DNA from: CAWBYL01 sp963793025 | GTDB lineage: Bacteria; Actinomycetota; Acidimicrobiia; Acidimicrobiales; Acidimicrobilacustridaceae | Direction of reading: 5' to 3' | NCBI GenBank assembly: GCA_963793025.1 | Contig: CAWBYL010000004.1 | Location: 124,001 to 188,000, forward strand | DNA length: 64,000 nt | In this document: piece by piece, positions 61,511 to 64,000 of the stretch | How the letters are laid out: every line of letters begins with the position of its first letter | Position numbering within the stretch: position 1 is the stretch's first letter | The notes under the pieces: model-generated | Seen by the model: the letters and a program-made list of their open reading frames with translations, nothing else | What the model was told of the DNA's origin: nothing | Databases searched by the model: none | Made by a program: the position numbers and the translations under genes

Positions 61511-63322
61511 CTAGCCGGCGTAGAGCGAGTCGATGACGTCGGTGTAGCGGTCGGCGACGGCGTTGCGCTTGACCTTCATGGTCGGGGTGAGCTCGCCGCC
61601 GGCGACGGTGAGGTCCTGGGGCAGGACGTGCCAGCGCTTGATGCCCTCGACCCGGGCGTGCTCGAGGTTCACCCGTTCCACGCTCTCGCCCACCTCCTCC
61701 AACACCTCCGGATCGCAGGCCAGGTCCTCGACCGACGCGCCGGCCCGGCCGTGTGTCGTCGCCCACTCGTGGAGGGCCTCGGCGTCGAGGGTCAGCAGAG
61801 CGGTCAGATAGGGACGGCCGTCGCCGACCACCACCGCCTGGGAGATGAGGGGTTCGTAGCGCAGGCGGGTCTCGATCTCCTGGGGCGAGATGTTCTTTCC
61901 CGAGGCGTTGATGATGAGGTCCTTCTTGCGGCCGATGATGGTGAGGTACCCGTCGGCGTCGATGGCCCCGAGGTCCCCGGTGTGCATCCAGCCGTCGGCG
62001 TCGACCAGCTCGGCGGTGGCGTCGGGCTGTTGGTAGTAGCCGACGGTGACGTTGGCCCCCCGGACCAGCAGTTCGTCGTCGTCGGCGACGCTGAGCTCCA
62101 CGCCGGGCACCGCCCGGCCCACCGTGCCGATCCGCACCGCGCCCGGTGGGTTGATGGTGGACACGCCGCCGTTCTCCGTCTGGCCGTACACCTCGGCGAC
62201 GGGGAGGCCGATGCCGTGGAACCATCGCAGCAGGTCGGGGTGGATCGGCGCGGCGGCCGAGACGAGGAAACGGGCCTGGTCCAGGCCCAGCTCGGACCGG
62301 ATGGTGCGGCCCACGGCGAGGTCGAGCACGCGGTACTGCCCGACCTCGAGGAGCGAGAGTGGGGCGCCGGCCCCCGTGACCCTTCCCTTGCGGGCCGCCA
62401 GGTCGAGGTACCGACGGGCGAGCATCCGTTGGGGGGGAGCGAGCCCGTCCACCTTCTCCCGTATCCCCTCGCGGAACTTCTCCCACACGCGGGGCACGGC
62501 GAAGAAGATCGTCGGTCGGCACGAGAGGAGGTCGCGCGCCACGGTGGAGAGGCTCTCGGCGAACCAGGTCTCACCACCGGCCAGGACCTGACCGAAGTCC
62601 GAGACGGTTCTTTCGGCGACGTGGGACAGGGGCAGGAAGGAGAGGAAGCGGTCATCTGGGCCCACGGGGACGACGCTCGTGATGTTGGTGATGTTGGCGG
62701 TGACGTTGCCGTGGCTGAGCACGGCGCCCTTGGGCTGGCCGGTCGTCCCCGACGTGTAGACGATGGTGGCCATGTCGGCGGGGGTGATGGCCGCGGCTCG
62801 GTCCTCGATCACGGTCGGGTGCTCGGCCAGCTCGTCCTCGGCCAGGTCGTCGAGGTCACCCAGGTCGCCGATGAACTCGTGGTCGAGGCCCTCGCCCCGC
62901 TCGAAGACGAAGACCCGTTCGAGGTCGGGAAGCTCCTCGCGGCGCAGGAGGACCTTGGAGAGCTGGTCGAAGTCCTCGACGAACAGGAACCGGCAGCCGG
63001 AGTGCCCGAGTACGTAGGCGACCTGGCTCGACGAGTTGGTGGGGTAGACCGGCACCGTGGCCGCGCCGGCCGCCAGGATGCCGAGGTCGGCCACGTGCCA
63101 CTCGAAGCGGTTGGTCGACAGGATGCCGATCCGGTCACCCGGCTTCGTGCCGAGGCGGATGAGCCCGCCGGCCACGTTGCCCACCCCTCGGGCGTAGTCG
63201 TCCCAGGTCAGGGTCTCCCACCCGCCGCCCCGGCGGCGGCGGAAGGCGGGGCGAGGGCCGTAGCGCTCGGCGTTGCGCCAGAAGACGTCGACGATGGAGG
63301 TACCGGGAGCTTGGTCGGGCAC
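61511..63322 (-). CDS. long-chain fatty acid-CoA ligase (FadD15/ACSL-like)
   Basis: ANL ligase of 603 residues. Motifs are IVYTSGTTGQPKGAVLSHGN, VYGQTENGGVSTINP, DGWMHTGDLGAIDADGYLTI and GRKKDLIINASGKNISPQEI, which mark the long-chain acyl-CoA synthetase branch. The C-terminus has LTPTMKVKRNAVADRY with the catalytic lysine. Initiation is from a GTG at 63322 with TAGCGT 6 bases upstream and no Shine-Dalgarno sequence, so the mRNA is probably leaderless. It would activate fatty acids for beta-oxidation or for the neighbouring WS/DGAT. Confidence 0.9.
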   Translation of the reverse strand: MPDQAPGTSIVDVFWRNAERYGPRPAFRRRRGGGWETLTWDDYARGVGNVAGGLIRLGTKPGDRIGILSTNRFEWHVADLGILAAGAATVPVYPTNSSSQVAYVLGHSGCRFLFVEDFDQLSKVLLRREELPDLERVFVFERGEGLDHEFIGDLGDLDDLAEDELAEHPTVIEDRAAAITPADMATIVYTSGTTGQPKGAVLSHGNVTANITNITSVVPVGPDDRFLSFLPLSHVAERTVSDFGQVLAGGETWFAESLSTVARDLLSCRPTIFFAVPRVWEKFREGIREKVDGLAPPQRMLARRYLDLAARKGRVTGAGAPLSLLEVGQYRVLDLAVGRTIRSELGLDQARFLVSAAAPIHPDLLRWFHGIGLPVAEVYGQTENGGVSTINPPGAVRIGTVGRAVPGVELSVADDDELLVRGANVTVGYYQQPDATAELVDADGWMHTGDLGAIDADGYLTIIGRKKDLIINASGKNISPQEIETRLRYEPLISQAVVVGDGRPYLTALLTLDAEALHEWATTHGRAGASVEDLACDPEVLEEVGESVERVNLEHARVEGIKRWHVLPQDLTVAGGELTPTMKVKRNAVADRYTDVIDSLYAG

Positions 63323-63402
63323 GAGGTCACGCTAGCCACGGGTGTCGCTCCTCACCCGGGCGACCCTTCCACCGGCGTGCCGCCCCGCCCGGTCGGCCCC
63401 AG

Positions 63403-63408
63403 TAGCGT
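63403..63408 (+). promoter_or_regulatory. leaderless -10 (TAGCGT) of the small membrane-protein gene
   Basis: TAGCGT is followed by GACCCG and then the GTG at 63415. The divergent ligase has the same arrangement, TAGCGT-GACCTC-GTG (63334-63320 on the minus strand). Confidence 0.5.
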
Positions 63409-63414
63409 GACCCG

Positions 63415-63636
63415 GTGGCCAACCACAAGAAGACCAAGCGCCCCCGGAAGCCTCAGCACCACCTTCCCAAGGTGGGCACCCCGGCCGACGACGCCCACCG
63501 GCTCGAGCAGAGCCGCAAGGACCTCCTCGACTTCGGGCTGGCCAAGCCGAAGCACGGCGTCACCAACTGGGTGATCGCCATCGTGGCGGTGGTGGTGCTG
63601 GTCCTCGGCACCATCGCCCTCATCGCCCTCACCTGA
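63415..63636 (+). CDS. small basic protein with one C-terminal membrane helix
   Basis: Protein of 73 residues starting with a GTG. The first 45 residues are rich in Lys, Arg and His (NHKKTKRPRKPQHHLPK) and then WVIAIVAVVVLVLGTIALIAL forms a single membrane span at the end, so it would be tail-anchored with a positively charged cytosolic part. Similar small proteins are found in many actinobacteria without known role; I do not recognise a named family. The gene starts from a leaderless promoter and its last 8 bases overlap the end of the convergent SDR gene. Confidence 0.7.
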   Translation: MANHKKTKRPRKPQHHLPKVGTPADDAHRLEQSRKDLLDFGLAKPKHGVTNWVIAIVAVVVLVLGTIALIALT

Positions 63637-64000
63637 CCCCGCTGATGCCTCCGTCCACGGGCAGGATCACGCCGGTGACGTAGGCGCCCGCCCGCGAGCA
63701 CAAGTAGATGGTGGCGCCGGCCATGTCCTCGGGGGTTCCGATCCGCCGGAGGGGGACCTGGCCCCGGATGGCGTCGCCCCAGGACTCGAGGGTGGCGGCC
63801 ATCATCTTCGACTCGAAGGGCCCGGGGGCGATGGCGTTGACGGTGATGTGGTCGGGGGCGAGCCGTTTGGCCAGCACCCGGGTCATGTGGTGGACGCCGG
63901 CCTTGGCCGCCGAGTACGAGTACGTCTCCAGGTCGGGCGCCCGGATGCCGTCGACCGACCCGATGTTCACCACCCGGGCGGGGTCCTCGTGGGTGCCGGC
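63629..64000 (-). CDS. short-chain dehydrogenase, C-terminal part, runs off right edge
   Basis: About 123 codons of an SDR are inside the window. Visible are VVNIGSVDGIRAPDLETYSY, the catalytic YSAAKAGVHHM, HITVNAIAPGPFESKM, RRIGTPEDMAGATIYLCSR and the end YVTGVILPVDGGISGVR. The cofactor-binding N-terminus lies outside. SVDG replaces the usual SxxS/SSxAG around the active-site serine, but the first Ser remains. The stop overlaps the end of the small membrane-protein gene by 8 bases, tail to tail. Confidence 0.85.
   Translation of the reverse strand, partial: AGTHEDPARVVNIGSVDGIRAPDLETYSYSAAKAGVHHMTRVLAKRLAPDHITVNAIAPGPFESKMMAATLESWGDAIRGQVPLRRIGTPEDMAGATIYLCSRAGAYVTGVILPVDGGISGVR

Overview
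The window is high-GC (about 70%) DNA packed with CoA-linked catabolic genes, most likely from an actinobacterium. Acidimicrobiia is my best guess, from the DUF222 protein, F420/LLM-type oxidoreductases, a WS/DGAT acyltransferase, the many acyl-CoA dehydrogenases (ACADs) and frequent GTG and apparently leaderless starts. Genus and species cannot be read from the sequence. I see no rRNA or tRNA gene, CRISPR array or transposase.

Layout. 1-352: edge of a DUF222 gene. 441-11529 (minus): a degradation operon running from an aldehyde dehydrogenase through two ACAD modules, a CoA-transferase, an SDR, a hydroxyacyl-CoA dehydrogenase, a crotonase, a MaoC hydratase and a CitE-like lyase to acetoacetyl-CoA synthetase. 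11710-16774 (plus): a Liv-type ABC importer with fused permeases. 16820-18826 (minus): cytochrome P450 plus SDR. 19043-23314 (plus): LLM oxidoreductase, CMD-fold protein, amidohydrolase, acyl-CoA ligase. 23337-31931: an ACAD, a ligase, two small/large ACAD pairs, a SnoaL-like protein and a ferredoxin reductase. 32035-37612 (plus): ligase, TauD-type dioxygenase, SDR, CMD-like protein, Rieske oxygenase and an unknown 110-residue protein. 37750-45449: two TetR regulators, a hydrolase homologue, an SDR, and an ACAD / phosphotransferase / crotonase / quinone-oxidoreductase operon. 45520-53125 (plus): amidohydrolase, FMN monooxygenase, CoA-transferase, CoA-ester lyase, DapB-like reductase and a DUF35-thiolase. 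53258-56382: ligase, SDR, TetR. 56402-64000: general lipid genes. No stretch above 300 bases lacks a gene.

The genes look like parts of one or more pathways that import a hydrophobic or carboxylated compound, oxidise it (P450, Rieske, TauD and LLM enzymes), activate it to CoA thioesters and shorten it by dehydrogenation, hydration and retro-aldol or CoA-lyase steps. The substrate is not identifiable; steroid-, terpenoid- or aromatic-like chemistry would fit. The strongest unifying signal is a 13-bp palindrome, A[G/T]AAY-NNN-RTTCT, which recurs in most promoter regions between 11.6 and 45.5 kb, is perfect beside two tetR genes and often overlaps a -10 element. I propose a local TetR-controlled regulon.

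Many genes carry single-base frameshifts, densest from 46 to 53 kb, where most of those I could resolve look like one extra G or C. I treat them as probable sequence errors and annotate across them.
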